64,000 nt of DNA. Origin: Lichenostomus cassidix (taxonomy: Eukaryota > Chordata > Aves > Passeriformes > Meliphagidae). Of the stretch, positions 25,086 through 36,928 are shown one piece after another. The first letter of the stretch is position 1. Every line of letters begins with the position of its first letter. The position numbers were made by a program, and so were the translations under genes. Below the pieces are notes generated by a model. It was not told the DNA's origin and ran no database searches. It worked only from the letters and a program-made list of their open reading frames with translations. The stretch is from contig CM039194.1 of NCBI GenBank assembly GCA_008360975.2, positions 8,046,426 through 8,110,425 on the forward strand, in the 5' to 3' direction.

Positions 25086-25605
25086 AATCACAGACTCACA
25101 GAATGGTTTTGGTTGGGACAGATCTGAAACGTCATCTCAATCCAACAGCCTGCTATGGGCAGGGACACCTTCCACTAGACCAGGTTGCTCCAAGTCCTGT
25201 CCAACCTGGCTTTGAACTCTTCCAGGGATGGGGCTGCTACAGCTTATCTGGGCAACGTGTGCCAGGGCCTCACCAACTTCACAGGGAGGAATTTCTTCCT
25301 AATAGCCAATCTAACCCTGCCCTCTGTCAGTTTGAAGCCATTCTCTCTTGTTCTGTCTCCCCAGGCCCATACTCAAAATCCCTCTCCAGCTCTCTTGGAG
25401 CATCTTTAGGCACTGGAAGAGGCTCTAAGTTGTCCCTAGAGCCTTCTCTTCTCTGGGCTGAATGCTCCCAGATTTCTCTGTCTGTCCCCATAGCAGAGGT
25501 GCTCCAGCCCTGAGAACATCTTCATGGCCATTGCACTCCATCACTGTGTCCTTGAAGGGGTCTCTGGTGCAGCACCCAGTACTGCAGACCCAGCTGTACC
25601 CTGTT
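25086..25605 (-). mobile_element. CR1 LINE 3' fragment, antisense, ~520 bases
   Basis: Starts 'atcacagactcacagaatgg' and runs through 'ccaggttgctccaagtcctg', 'tccagggatggggctgctac', 'ggaatttcttcctaatagcc', 'ctctcttggagcatctttag' and 'gctgaatgctcccag' to 'cagcacccagtactgcagac'. It is the longest CR1 copy in the window. It lies just upstream of the PDLIM4 promoter and accounts for the 136-codon plus-strand ORF over it. Confidence 0.9.
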
Positions 25606-27367
25606 TCTTGGTGCTACAGCTGAATCAGTGACTGTTGGATCAGCAGGGAGAAGTTCATGCTGCCAGTGGGTGTTTAATGGGATGGTTTGCAGGCACAGAA
25701 TGGTGGGTTGGAGGTGGTGTGGGTGGTCAGCACAGCTGCTCAGCATGTCCCCAAGAAGCTGAGAAAGAAATCTCAAAATGCCTGTAAAATCTACCTCTCT
25801 TTCTGAAAAGGGCTGGACCAGAATATCCCACTTAAAAAAAGGACCTAACAAAGGATTCATTGTTTTGAAAGTCCAGCTTCATCGAGCACCTTCTTGTTGC
25901 CTAGTTTCTGTGAGTTTGATTTATGTGCTATTTGCTGCGAGGTCTCTTTGCTCATGACACAGGAAAGTTTGTGTGACTGTCTCATTGCTGTGCCCATTTA
26001 CTGGGCTTTGGTCTGGGACAGGGGTGGGAGCTGGGATGTTTAAATAGGCTCCTGAGCTGTCCTGCAGCTTTGGGATTTAGCAGCATGAGTAGAGTATACG
26101 TGCTGTGTCACAAACCTGAAACACAATAAAATTGGTTTGCTTTGCTAGAAGAGTGTCTGCAGAGGAGAAGTCCAGCTGCAGCCAGTACCAGCAGTGCTTT
26201 CCCCTACTCTTTGTTCCTCATAAGCGCCTGCCTCCACCAAGAGAGGCTACACAGGCTGACTTTTGTCTGGGTGATGAATCATACCTCCTCATTCCTGCAT
26301 GATATCACCCAGCCTGCAGAAGCCTGGGAGTAGGCTGGTCTGAGGTTTCCTTGCTTGTGTTAGAAAATCCACCCAGCCAAACAGCAAAATTCTTCTTGCA
26401 GGGAGCTGGAGGACTGGTTGATGACCCACCTCTCCTGCTCTTGCTGCTCAGTGATGAAAAGGATTCCCTGAAGGATTGGGTTAAAGATGTGCACAAATTC
26501 AGTGTGTCGGCATCAGCATCTCCTTCCTCTTAGGAGGGAAAAGAAAAAATCCTTTTTGTGAAAGGCACTAAGTTTACTGGAAAGTGGCAACAATAAACCA
26601 GAGATATGGGAAAGAAAGAAGAGAGAGAAACGAAGCCTGCAGTTCTGTGGAGTCAAACATTTCCCACTGCCATTCACTGGAGCTCCATTCCCAGAGCGGG
26701 TTCTGAACTGCACCCTGCTGTGAGGGGCAGCTCCACTATGCAGCAAAGCCTCAGGGGTTCGAAGTAATTTGCTGGCAGAGGCAATGGATGATCAAAACAC
26801 AGAAATCCCTTCTATTAGAGTATTCATTTCAAAAGCAGACAGGAAACTGCTGGCTCAGAGACACTTTCTCTTCAAGGCTTTTTGAATGCTCAGGCCAGAT
26901 CACTCCTCACAGAACTGACGGCTCATCTAAAACTTAACCCAAGTAAAACACAATTAGCCAAATTGGTATAAATTTGTGTGCTTATTCCAAATGAAATTAT
27001 ATTCCAGAATACATTACATCATGTGAAGTGGAGGCAATTTGACTCTGAATAAAACTATTTACATTTGAATTACTCCTAATGGAAAGTGTTCACATGCAGA
27101 GCAGCCCTCAGGATTCAGAACTATATCAGGAAATTATTTTACACTCCTCTGTCATAGATGTTTTTTCCCAGGATTCAGGGAATGAGAGCATTAGGAAAAG
27201 AGGTCCACAGTTCACAGGTGGCCCATGTTCTCTCAGCTGCTCACACATCTTTTCACATGTTCTTTCTTTGAGCAAAGCAGACTCTGCAGTCTACAAAGGA
27301 GCCAGTCAGCTCTCACTTCAGCCAAACAAAGTGAGCTTATTCATTTTTGGTTTTGTCTTTGATAGCA

Positions 27368-27463
27368 CCATAGAATCACAGAATGGCTTAGGTTGGGTGG
27401 GACCTTATAGATCAACTCATTCCAACCATTTTTCCAACACATTCCTCTAGACCAGGTTGCTCA
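27368..27463 (-). mobile_element. CR1 LINE 3' end, antisense, short
   Basis: 'accatagaatcacagaatgg', 'ttaggttgggtgggacctta', 'attccaacca' and 'ctagaccaggttgctcagtg': about 95 bases of complemented CR1 tail. Confidence 0.85.
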
Positions 27464-28185
27464 GTGAGAATTTTTCAATTATATTTTAAGTAATTTCCAA
27501 AAACTAATTGGAATTCTACTTCTGGCTAAGAAATTAACAGGACCAACAGCAGCTGAATCTTGCTATTGGGAGCAAGCCTCAACATCCAGCTGAAATACAG
27601 TATTGCCAATGTGCTCATTCTTCAGCTGAGTGCTGAAATCCTACAGTGAGCTCTAACAAAGACCCCACATTATTCAAAGAGAGGTCAAACATGTTCATGA
27701 ATTCAATCTCATCACTCCATTCACTTTATCTTTCCCCTCCCTGATATTTTCCTTGATGCTTGTTTCCAGTATTTTTCCACCCCAAAGCCTTATCACCTCT
27801 TTGTTTCGTTTCTTTTTTTGAATATTCCATTCTGGCTCTACTTTGCCACCGGTGACACTCTCAGTTTCCTTCCTTTGTTATCACAGACCGACTGGGTAAA
27901 CTACGGATATTCATCTTTGTGTCTCATTTTGAATGAACATTCAAGTTTTCCATCTGCCACCCTTCCAATGTCTAGCAGAGGCCTGTGTTTATCTAAGAGT
28001 CCCAATAATGACCCTTCAATGCTTTTTTTTTTTAAACATCTATCCATATGAGTGATTTAAAGCATCATTATGCCTTGATAGTTCTTCTCCAGGTCAGGAG
28101 ATTTTCTTGCTTGTACAAGTTGTCTTCAGGACTCTGGCTGTTTCTGCTAGAGCCATTTTAGTGGCTGAACTTAGTCATGAGTTAT

Positions 28186-28325
28186 CCATCCCTAGAAGTG
28201 TTCAAGGCCAGGTGGGACAGGGCTTGGAGCAACCTGGTTTAGTGGAAGGTGTCTCTGCCTATGGTAGAGGATTGGAATGAGTTTTAAGATCTTTCCAACC
28301 CAAACTATTCTGTGGTTCTATGATT
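28186..28325 (+). mobile_element. CR1 LINE 3' end, sense
   Basis: 'ccatccctagaagtgttcaa', 'ggccaggtgggacagggctt', 'gagcaacctggtttagtgga' and 'ttctgtggttctatgat' show a complete CR1 terminus of about 140 bases. Confidence 0.88.
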
Positions 28326-29261
28326 TAAAAGTAGCTTCAAGCACCAAACTAGCTGTTAGCCTGTGGGTTGGCCTTACCAACAGACACAATTCCTGTTAAA
28401 ATTGCGTGTCAGAGGCTCATGGTTTGTGTTTGAAAATCATTTGTTGTGAATGGTCATTTGTATGTTCTAATGCTGGTTACTCAGCTCCATATTTGTGATT
28501 GGAAAAGGTCCCTGGAAGTGATGCTGATCACTTGAATTCAAAATCCTTGTGGTAGTAAAAAAACCCAAGCAATGTTTCATGGCCTTTGTGAAATTTGCCT
28601 TCCCAGTAGTCAGTGTTTCTCAGAATACAACCTCTTTTCCTTTCTAACATTAATCAGTAATCCTTGATTTTTTCATCTTTTTCATCATCTTTTTCATCAT
28701 CTAATTTCCATTTCCATTGCCTGAATGATTCCTTTCTGGTGCCTTCTTAATCTGAACAGGATTCATGTACAACAGATTCTCAAGGGTTCCAGTTTATTCC
28801 TGTACGTAATAGTTTAAAAAAAAAAATCCAAAACCTCAAAATCCTGTGAACAGTTAGATTTGAAATTCATTATTTGGATTAAGTCCAGGCAAATCTCAAC
28901 CCTATGGCAGCTCTAGCTGCAGGTTTCCAAAGGATTACTTAATTTATAGGCTTTGCAGGATCTCTCAGATCTGAGTTATTATTTTGGCTTTTGAAAGTTC
29001 CTTGGCAGATGCCCAAGTGTTGGGAACTGTCATTCTGAATTCTGTTTAATTCATTTGTTAGTCTAAATAGTTTCTAAGAAGTTTGTCTCATGGATCTAAG
29101 CATCCCACAGAGAAAAATCCAGCTGTGATAGAAACCATTAGGATAATGAAAGAAATCTCATTCATCCAGTAGAATTTCTTCTCTGTAATCACCTTTAGGT
29201 GGAGTAGCTGCCTCCCAAGGCTTTGGAGGTTTAAGGGATTACTACGGAGAAAAACTGAGAG

Positions 29262-29470
29262 AAAATAGGTTTTGATTAGATATCAGGAAGAAATTCTTCT
29301 TTGTGAGGGTGGTGAGGCCCTGGCACAGGTTGCCCAGAGAAGCTGTGTCTGCCTCATCCCTGGAAGTGTTAATAGACCAAGTTAGATGGGGTTTAAAGTA
29401 AACTGATCTGGTGGAAGGTGCCCTTGCCCTGGCAGGGGGTTGGAACAAGATGATCTTTAAGGTCCCTTCC
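29262..29470 (+). mobile_element. CR1 LINE fragment, sense, left half of a split copy
   Basis: 'gattagatatcaggaagaaa', 'ccctggcacaggttgcccag', 'ctggtggaaggtgccc' and 'ggggttggaacaagatgatc' belong to a CR1 3' region. It ends abruptly at 'ggtcccttcc', where an LTR-like element is inserted. Confidence 0.88.
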
Positions 29471-29841
29471 CTCTCCCCTGCTGTGGGGGGAGGGCTGCCC
29501 TAGAACCGGAACACGCAGGATGATCATTCCATGGCCACGAGCTGTGGGGCTGGTCAGACGCGGTTCTTGTAGAAGCGTCGCAGGTTTAGAAAGGCAGCTG
29601 TTTGGTTCCTGATCTCCATGGTGTTTTTATTGTGGAAAACAGGGGAGGAGTGGGGAGACTGAGGAGGAGGAAGGGAAGGCGAGGGAGGGTACAGGTTCCA
29701 TATGAGCCCAGAACCAAAAAGGCCCGTTCCAGATCTGGCTGGGGTTTTTATCTCTAGGGATGGGAGGCGGTCCTGACTCACATCCAGTCAGAAGGGGTCA
29801 GGGGGGCGGGGTCAGGGACAGGAAGGACACACGTTACAACA
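29471..29841 (-). mobile_element. LTR-like insertion splitting a CR1 element
   Basis: The CR1 at 29.26 kb is interrupted within its '...ggtcccttcc' segment and resumes at 29842 with 'ccttcccacccaaaac'. CCTTCC is therefore present on both sides (29465-29470 and 29842-29847), a 6-bp duplication. On the minus strand the insert begins TGTTGTAACG and has a TATA-like GAGATAAAAACC. It has an AATAAA at about two thirds of its length and then a CA near its end, the plan of an LTR. Eight extra bases (CTCTCCCC) lie between the left duplication and the CA end, so that boundary is uncertain. It is clearly younger than the CR1 it split. It has no coding capacity. Confidence 0.65.
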
Positions 29842-29878
29842 CCTTCCCACCCAAAACATTCTGTGAGTCTGTGAAAAC
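29842..29878 (+). mobile_element. CR1 LINE 3' terminus, right half of the split copy
   Basis: 'ccttcccacccaaaacattc' followed by 'tgtgagtctgtga' is the missing CR1 tail, 371 bases after the break. Together with 29262-29470 it rebuilds one normal CR1 end. Confidence 0.8.
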
Positions 29879-32800
29879 TAAGAAGCTTCACTGTGCATGG
29901 TCAGATTCATCTTTGATTTGCAACACTGTGCAGCAGGAACAGATTCACAGAAAGGACAAATAAGATGTGTTCAGAGGGTAAACACAGGAGGGCCTGACGC
30001 AAAATACAGTTTATTCTTCTATTCTGGCAAATATTCACGAGACAATTTTTACATGTTATTCTAAGTCTTGCTCATCAGACTGCCAGTCATCTACCAGAAC
30101 CTCATACGCTGTGGTTTTTCAACCCGCTAAGCAGCAAGGATAAGTTCCTACCTCCCAAACACTGCAGACTAAACACAAGATAAGAGCCTGTGGATGGATT
30201 TCCCGAGGGGAACACCAGGAAGCAAGGACACAGCATGGCCAGCTCACATTGGAGCTCAACAGCAGCCTGACCTTGATAGCAGCAACTCTGCAGAAGGCTG
30301 TGGACAAGGACAAGATTCACATCAGGGCTCATAGAAAGGTCACAACACATTCAAAATGTTACAAACAAAACACTTAAAAAAATTTTTTTTTTTCTCTTCC
30401 TCTTACCAATTTTGCTGAAAAATTAATTGGTTTCGTGTTCACCCTATTCTCAGTCTCACTTTCCATCTCAGAAATCAGAGCAAATAGATGAACAAGTGCC
30501 TGTTAGGTCATGTCTGACCTTACTTAGCTTTACTCCCAGACTGAGACTAACACGATGACAAGCCTGGACAGCACAAAGCAGGCAGGTGGGGACTGTCCTG
30601 CTGCCCTTCCACACTCACTGCTGCCACACCAGAGCAGATCCTTGGGTCTTTTTCACCTCACCTGTGTAGCTGCAAGCCCAGGATATAGGGATCAGATGGA
30701 AGGAGCTGGTCTGTTTGCTTGGAGGGGGCATGACCTCCTCCCAGCGGGTTCAGCTGCTGCTGACAACAAGGTCAGGATTAACCCCAGCTCTCACCCTGCC
30801 AAGCTGTAACCTTTTCACAGCTGCGCCACTGTGACCAATGAGCGGCAGTTGAGAAAATAAAAAGAAATATTGGCATAATATTGTAAGCAGAAGATGAGAT
30901 TACAAGCGATCTGCTTTTCCTGCAAGGCTAATTGTTCCCATTATCGGATTAAACTGATTGATTTGCCGTCAGAACCAGTGCCTGGAAGAACAAAGTCAAA
31001 GCCTCTGGTCTAATGTGAGTCACTTCACTGAGCAGCAGAACACTGAGATTTTGTTAGTTTTTCTCTTGTGAAATCATGACAGATGTCAGCTGTTAGTATA
31101 TTCTGCAAACAAATTTGGCACATTTTTATTTCACACAGTAGAATCCAAGCAATTGTACCTATCCAGCAGAGGAGCTCCCCAGCCTTTCTTGGAGATTTCA
31201 GCGTTTATCATCCTCACTCTTGACTCTGTTTACAGTGATGCTTCCTTTTTTGGGTGTTGTACGGCTCCAGAATGCAGACAACTGGAGAAAATTAAGCTGA
31301 ATGTTCCCAATTTATGCAGGTCAAGGAAAGTTTGCCTTTTATCGTTCAGAGATAAGTACGGCAAACTAACTCTTTTTGAAAGGCTGAGTTCCACAGATAC
31401 CGGCATTAAGAATCAGTGATCACAAAGGTTCCTGTAGTTGGGTTTCACAGAATATTTCCCATTCATTTCAGCCTTAAACTGATAGGGACAGAGGGGCAAA
31501 CAGTACACTAAAAAATAAGGGATAAGTTTTGTGATATCTTATCCCAATATGTTCTTCCAGGATTCATTTAGCCCAATCCATCGGCTGCTGTCTCATCCCA
31601 TATAAGGCATTCCCACTGTGCTGAGGGTGTCCCATATGCTACCTGAGGAGAATCCAGAGGGATCAATCCCCATCCAGAGTAAGAGGCTGAACTCTGCAAA
31701 GTGTAAAGTGCCTGTTAAGGGCAAAACAACACTGGTAGAATAGCTCAGGGTGTGAGAACAGTGTGTGAGGCACACAGCTCAGCCCAACTCCTGGAGCAGA
31801 TGCTTTCTTCCTCCACTCAGGCTGTTCTTCGTTGCTTCCAGGACGTTTGCAGAAGTGTCTATAAAGGCACAAAGCACCTCCTCACGCTACAGGTTGTGCC
31901 CACTAATGCAGTTATGTCACTTCTTAGGGACTGGGGAAACATCCCCTAGAACAACATGGAAAATGCAGTGCATAATTGGGGGTGTTTATCCTGGAGGAGA
32001 GAGGCATGTTTAACAGTTTGAACTCTCCCGTTTCCTGAGTTCATCAGTTCATCAGAGGAGGATTTCCAAGAATCTTTTGAAAAATATTGTGTTTGAACTT
32101 TGAGGTGAAATGCTATGAGGTGCTCACACTGGACGGAAGATTAAGCATTCATCATCCAGGAGCAAGAAATGAAGAAACTCAGTAACACCAAATGAAGAAC
32201 CTCCTTCCTGATGTCATTGGCTTTAGCTGACTCCCCATTTTTTTGGTTACTGTAAAGCTTCAAATAGACTAAGCTGTCATCTCACTACTAGGAGGAGCAC
32301 ATGGCCACTCGTGGATGTAGGACTGGCTGGTAGCATGAGCATCAAACATTTCCTTCCCAAGTAGACAGAGATGGGGAAGTGCTTGGAAAGAAGAGGACAA
32401 AATGGTACATGAGTTAGGAGTTGAAGGCAAAGATGGACTGAGGGATTTGGAGTTAGCTTGGAGGGTGGATGAAGGATGATAAGAACACTTCCAGTTCTGT
32501 TATATCAACATTAGCTGTTAGCACAACATTTGGGAAGGCCAGTAACATTTGATCTGCAGAGACGGAGTGTCATCCTACTTCACAGGATGACTTAAATCCA
32601 TTTCACATATATGTATATATATTTTTGCAGTTTTTAATTTATTATGTATGTGAAAAGACTTTGCTTATTGTTTATTTGAAGTATTTAATGATAAAGAGAA
32701 TGTGGGCACATCAGCAGAAATTCCATTCAGAAGATGCAATACAAACAAGTATTTTCCTCAATAGCTTTACCAAGGAGCAAAGGGGAGGGTGAAATCCCCC

Positions 32801-34167
32801 AAACAAATGCTACATTGAGGAAAATAGTTCTGATATTATTTGACTGAAGATAATATTTAGAAAATAACTATGCCTCAAAAAAATGTGAGATAGAATGCAC
32901 AATGTCTTGTTGTGATACTTAAGGCAATGAGATTGTAAGGTTTACCTTATGTGCCATGTATATTGTTTAAATACTAAATATATGGTGGCCGTTTCTAACC
33001 ATCATTTACTGTATTGATTTCTCAGCAGTGGAGCTGTAACAAAAAAAGCTATTGATTTACTGTCCCTATTTGCTCATGGGCTTTTTATTGATTTTACACA
33101 TTTTTTCCTATTTCTAGATTATAATTTTTATATGTTTCCTCTCTTTAAGCCAAGTCTGGTCCTGTCTGAAGTTAGAAAAGAGCAACAAATTGAGGAAAAA
33201 AGGAATGAGACCATCAGCTGCTTCCTGCTACTTCTTAAGAAGAGACAAAAGCTGCATAAAGAATGGACAGCAAGATGAGAAATACTCCTATAAATCCCCT
33301 TGAGCAGGGAAAAGTGATATTTAAAAAAAAAATCTAAATTTTCACTGTTCAGAGAATAATTTCTTGAATGGGATAGTCCATGTTTCTGTGGCATGGACTG
33401 CTCTCTTACTGTGCTCATGCAGTCCTGGCTATGGATAACAGCTTGGTAGGCAGCACTGAAATCTGAGGACTGGTGCCACCTTAAGTGACCTAAGGTTTTC
33501 CACATCTTGCTGATACTTTGAGCATTGCTCTTTGCTGGAATGCTATGCTAAAACTACACTTCTTGGCTGTTTTCTTTATGCTCCTCCTGTTTCCCTGTGG
33601 GGTCCTATTGGTGTTAACTGGGTCGTGTTGGGTGACAATGGCATTAGTGTATGTACTGCTACAGTTCATATCCTGTGACAGTTTTACTATACTTGAGTTC
33701 TTAAACAGAACTCACTGCCATAACTCAGGATGCTGTTAACCATGTTACAAAGTCGTTTATGTTTCTATTTGGAAAGGTGTATGTTACTGGAATGTAATCA
33801 GCTGACTGTATTGCAGAAGCACCATATACATGCTAAATTAACACTGAGTACAGCCATAATAAGTGGTTTAATGATGAATTCTAAGTTGTATCTCATCCTT
33901 GGCCAAAGATGGTTGATTTTTGAACATTTGATATTTTTGCCAGCAAACTCTAGCATGATTTTCACATCTTGACAAAATCTGGTGGGATTTTCTCCTTTGC
34001 GATAAGAGAGAGCATTACAACCTTGAGTTAAAACCCTAGATAAAAGGCTCCAAGGCTATAGAGGTGCATCCAGTGCCAACAGCACACTTTTTAACCTGTG
34101 TCACCTATGGTGATCAGCCCATCTGGCCCCAGCCACAAGCTGAGTAAGGGGCTGGGAGAGGCTAGAC

Positions 34168-34485
34168 AGATCTAAAGGGCCTGGAGCTCCCGGAAGACTG
34201 AGGCTGCAAAGGGCCTGCCAAAGCAAACACAGCAAGGCCCCAATTTTGCTGCTCCCTCAGCTTTCTGAGCTGGACCTCCCATAGGGGTGAGCACCTCAGC
34301 CCAGGGCCGAGCTCCATCAGAGGCCTGGGTCTGGCTGGAAAGATCTAAAGAGCCTGGAGCTCCAGGGACACTGGGGCTGGAAAGAGCCTGCTGAGGCCGT
34401 CGTGGCAAGGTCCCAACCTTGCTGCTCCCGCAGCTCTCTGAGCTGCACCCCCATAGGGGTGAGCACCTTGGCCCCTGTGACCAAG
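34168..34485. repeat. Tandem duplication, 173-bp period, two copies
   Basis: 'agatctaaagggcctggagc' at 34168 recurs as 'agatctaaagagcctggagc' at 34341. The following blocks ('gcaaggccccaattttgctg' / 'gcaaggtcccaaccttgctg' and 'cataggggtgagcacct' in both) keep the same 173-base spacing. The copies differ at many positions, so the duplication is not recent. The unit is GC-rich and matches no repeat I know. Confidence 0.85.
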
Positions 34486-35548
34486 TGTCCTGTTGGTTGG
34501 CCTCAGGCTTCAGGGAGCTTTGGAGCCTACAGCTGCAGGGACAGTTGCACTAGATATCTCATTTCCTTTTTGGAATAGGTTGAACACAGAGCCTTTTATC
34601 ATTGTTTTTTGTCCATCAATTGTGTGTTAAACCTGCATTCTTTATAAGCACTGGGACCAAGTTTGAGTTTTTTCATGGAATAGGTGAGAGCATAAATTAG
34701 TTTTTGACATTAAATTCAGTGGTTCTGTTAAAATTATGAAGTTCATGACTTTGCTTACATTTACTTTTCGTCAGATAGGATTGAGTTGAGGTAAAATATT
34801 TCACTTGCACATGTGCATCAGGCTAAAGGGATCGATGAAGATACGGTTCTGTTTGCCTGTCTGCACTTGCTTTAGACAATATTCATCAATTTTACAGAAG
34901 TTGCTGGCTGAACATGGAACCAGTACCTATCAAATGCTCAAGGCAAGGGCTTTCTTTTATAAATCTGATACATTGTTGGTTTTACACTGACAGAAGGAAA
35001 ATGTTGGCAGAAAATGAAAATCTTCTTTTGTTTCTGTAATTTGGGGGATGAAAGATATAGACTGTTTATAAGTATTTGATAGAAAACTGCTCTTTTATAC
35101 AATGTAATTAGAAATGTTTTTAGAATGCTTTTTCATATCTCTGCATATGAAAATACTGTATCCCATGGGTCCTTTCTTCTGATGAAAAGGTTATGTAAAT
35201 AAACAAAATAATTCTCAATACAGTGGATTTTAAAGGCCTCATACTTATGTTCTAAGCTTTGCAGTAGGTTCTGCTTATTTAAAGGGTTAATAAGAATGCC
35301 ATGAATAATCACTAACTGGAAACTGTGCAGGATGGGTAACAGGCACCATAATAAATAGCCAAATCAGTTGTCTTATTATCATCTTAATATGGTTTGAGGT
35401 TCACTGGTAGTGGTGCAAGATGCACTATAAAATCCTGCTGGACTACTTAATGTAGTGGGGGAGATTCAGGGATTCCATTGATGGAACAGGACATAAAGAA
35501 ATTAAAAGATAATTAAAATTCATCGTGAAAGGTGCCTAAAATATTGTA

Positions 35549-36729
35549 GTGGGTTAAGAGTTTGCATTGCTCCTTTCTCAGTTACAATAGTGCTGTTCTG
35601 TTGGTCCTGTGTCATGCAGTGGAGTTTGTGTTATTGGACATAAAACCAGGCCAAGAACTGATGTCTAAGCTGGGCTGAGAGCAGGGCAAGAGAGACAAGG
35701 TGAGATATACTTGAGACCCAAGGGATGTGCTTTCTCAAGGCCACATTTTTATTAACTGAACTCATATGGGAGTCCTTGAGCTCAACCTTGTACAGTGCAG
35801 GTCAGGATCTCTCCCTTAATTATTACCACCTGGTGCAATGTTAATGTTGGCTCCCTAAACCCCTTCCTGCCCCCAACAGCCAGTCCTCAGCTTTTTGCTG
35901 GGAGCTGACCCATCTCAGCTCACACCAAGATTACAGAGTTGGGAAGAATGGTTGTTCCACTGTAGCAAAGGGGTGAGAAACTCTCAGCCCCAACTTCAGC
36001 CCCCACCTCTGTCCTGCTACACATCTACAGACTGAGTACCTCCAAACATTCTGTTTCCCATTTGAGATTAAGTTGCTGCAGTTAATCTTCTGTCCTGTCT
36101 CACCAGGACAGTGATCTGACACAGTGATCTTCTTCAGACAAGAAGAATTCTCTTTGCATGAGATTCCTCCTCAAAAATAGACACCCACTGCACTCCCCAT
36201 AAGAGTGAGGAGTTCAGCACTACACTAATCTGGCTTTAGAGGGTGGGAGCCGCTAGGGAGTGATGAAGCACTCTGGCTAAGCCACCAGAATTCATCGTTC
36301 TCTAGGACTTCCATCCTGCCCTATTCTGGCTCACCCCACCTGAACAGTCAATGTTGAATAGAACCAGTGTTCTCTTTCCTGTCCAAACTGACTTCACCTT
36401 CAATGTGGCTGGGCTAGCACCTTCATTTACATTCATCTGTCCTCTTCATCTTAGCCTGAGGGCATTCATTGAACAAGAGAAGATAATTTATACATGTACA
36501 AAAAGACTGTGCATAAAAAGGCTGCAGAACTGCCTGAATAACATGTAAAATAAAAGCCAAGAAATAACTGATAAAATTACTTACATTAAAATGCTGATGT
36601 TTGGGCAGCTTGGCTAGAATTAATTCTGACTTACAAGCCAGAATTGGATGTTTTGATGTCCAAATCCTGCCATTTCTGGGAACAAATCTCCTGGGCACCA
36701 AGTGAGACCAAAAGCAGGAAAAGAGTATG
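35549..36729 (+). mobile_element. Possible LTR-type element (weak)
   Basis: The segment begins TGTAGTGGGTTAAG, which resembles the start of avian ERVL LTRs. A TATGCA followed by AATAT occurs at 36725-36734, and AATAT also precedes the start (35544-35548). In AT-rich DNA this 5-bp match may be chance, and I recognise nothing of the LTR body between. Confidence 0.2.
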
Positions 36730-36909
36730 CAAATATAATTTTAAAGATTACTGTAACAATTCCAGATTCGTCTTCTGAAGTACTATGTCTTGTTTTAATT
36801 CTCTGTTAATATTCCCACAGTTTGCACTTGTGCAGATAGCCCAGATAACACAAATATAAGAGCACAAATTCCAAACCCTGAACACAGGCAGTGACTTTAC
36901 TGAATAGGC

Positions 36910-36928
36910 AAAAAAAAAAAAAAAAAAA
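36910..36928. repeat. A19 homopolymer
   Basis: An uninterrupted run of nineteen A in the intergenic region, with no recognisable retroposed sequence before it. Confidence 0.9.

Noticed and set aside
28660..28715. TTTTTCATC repeats as a CRISPR-like or regulatory array
   Set aside because: Only a few imperfect short units with no spacers; a simple microsatellite-like stretch.
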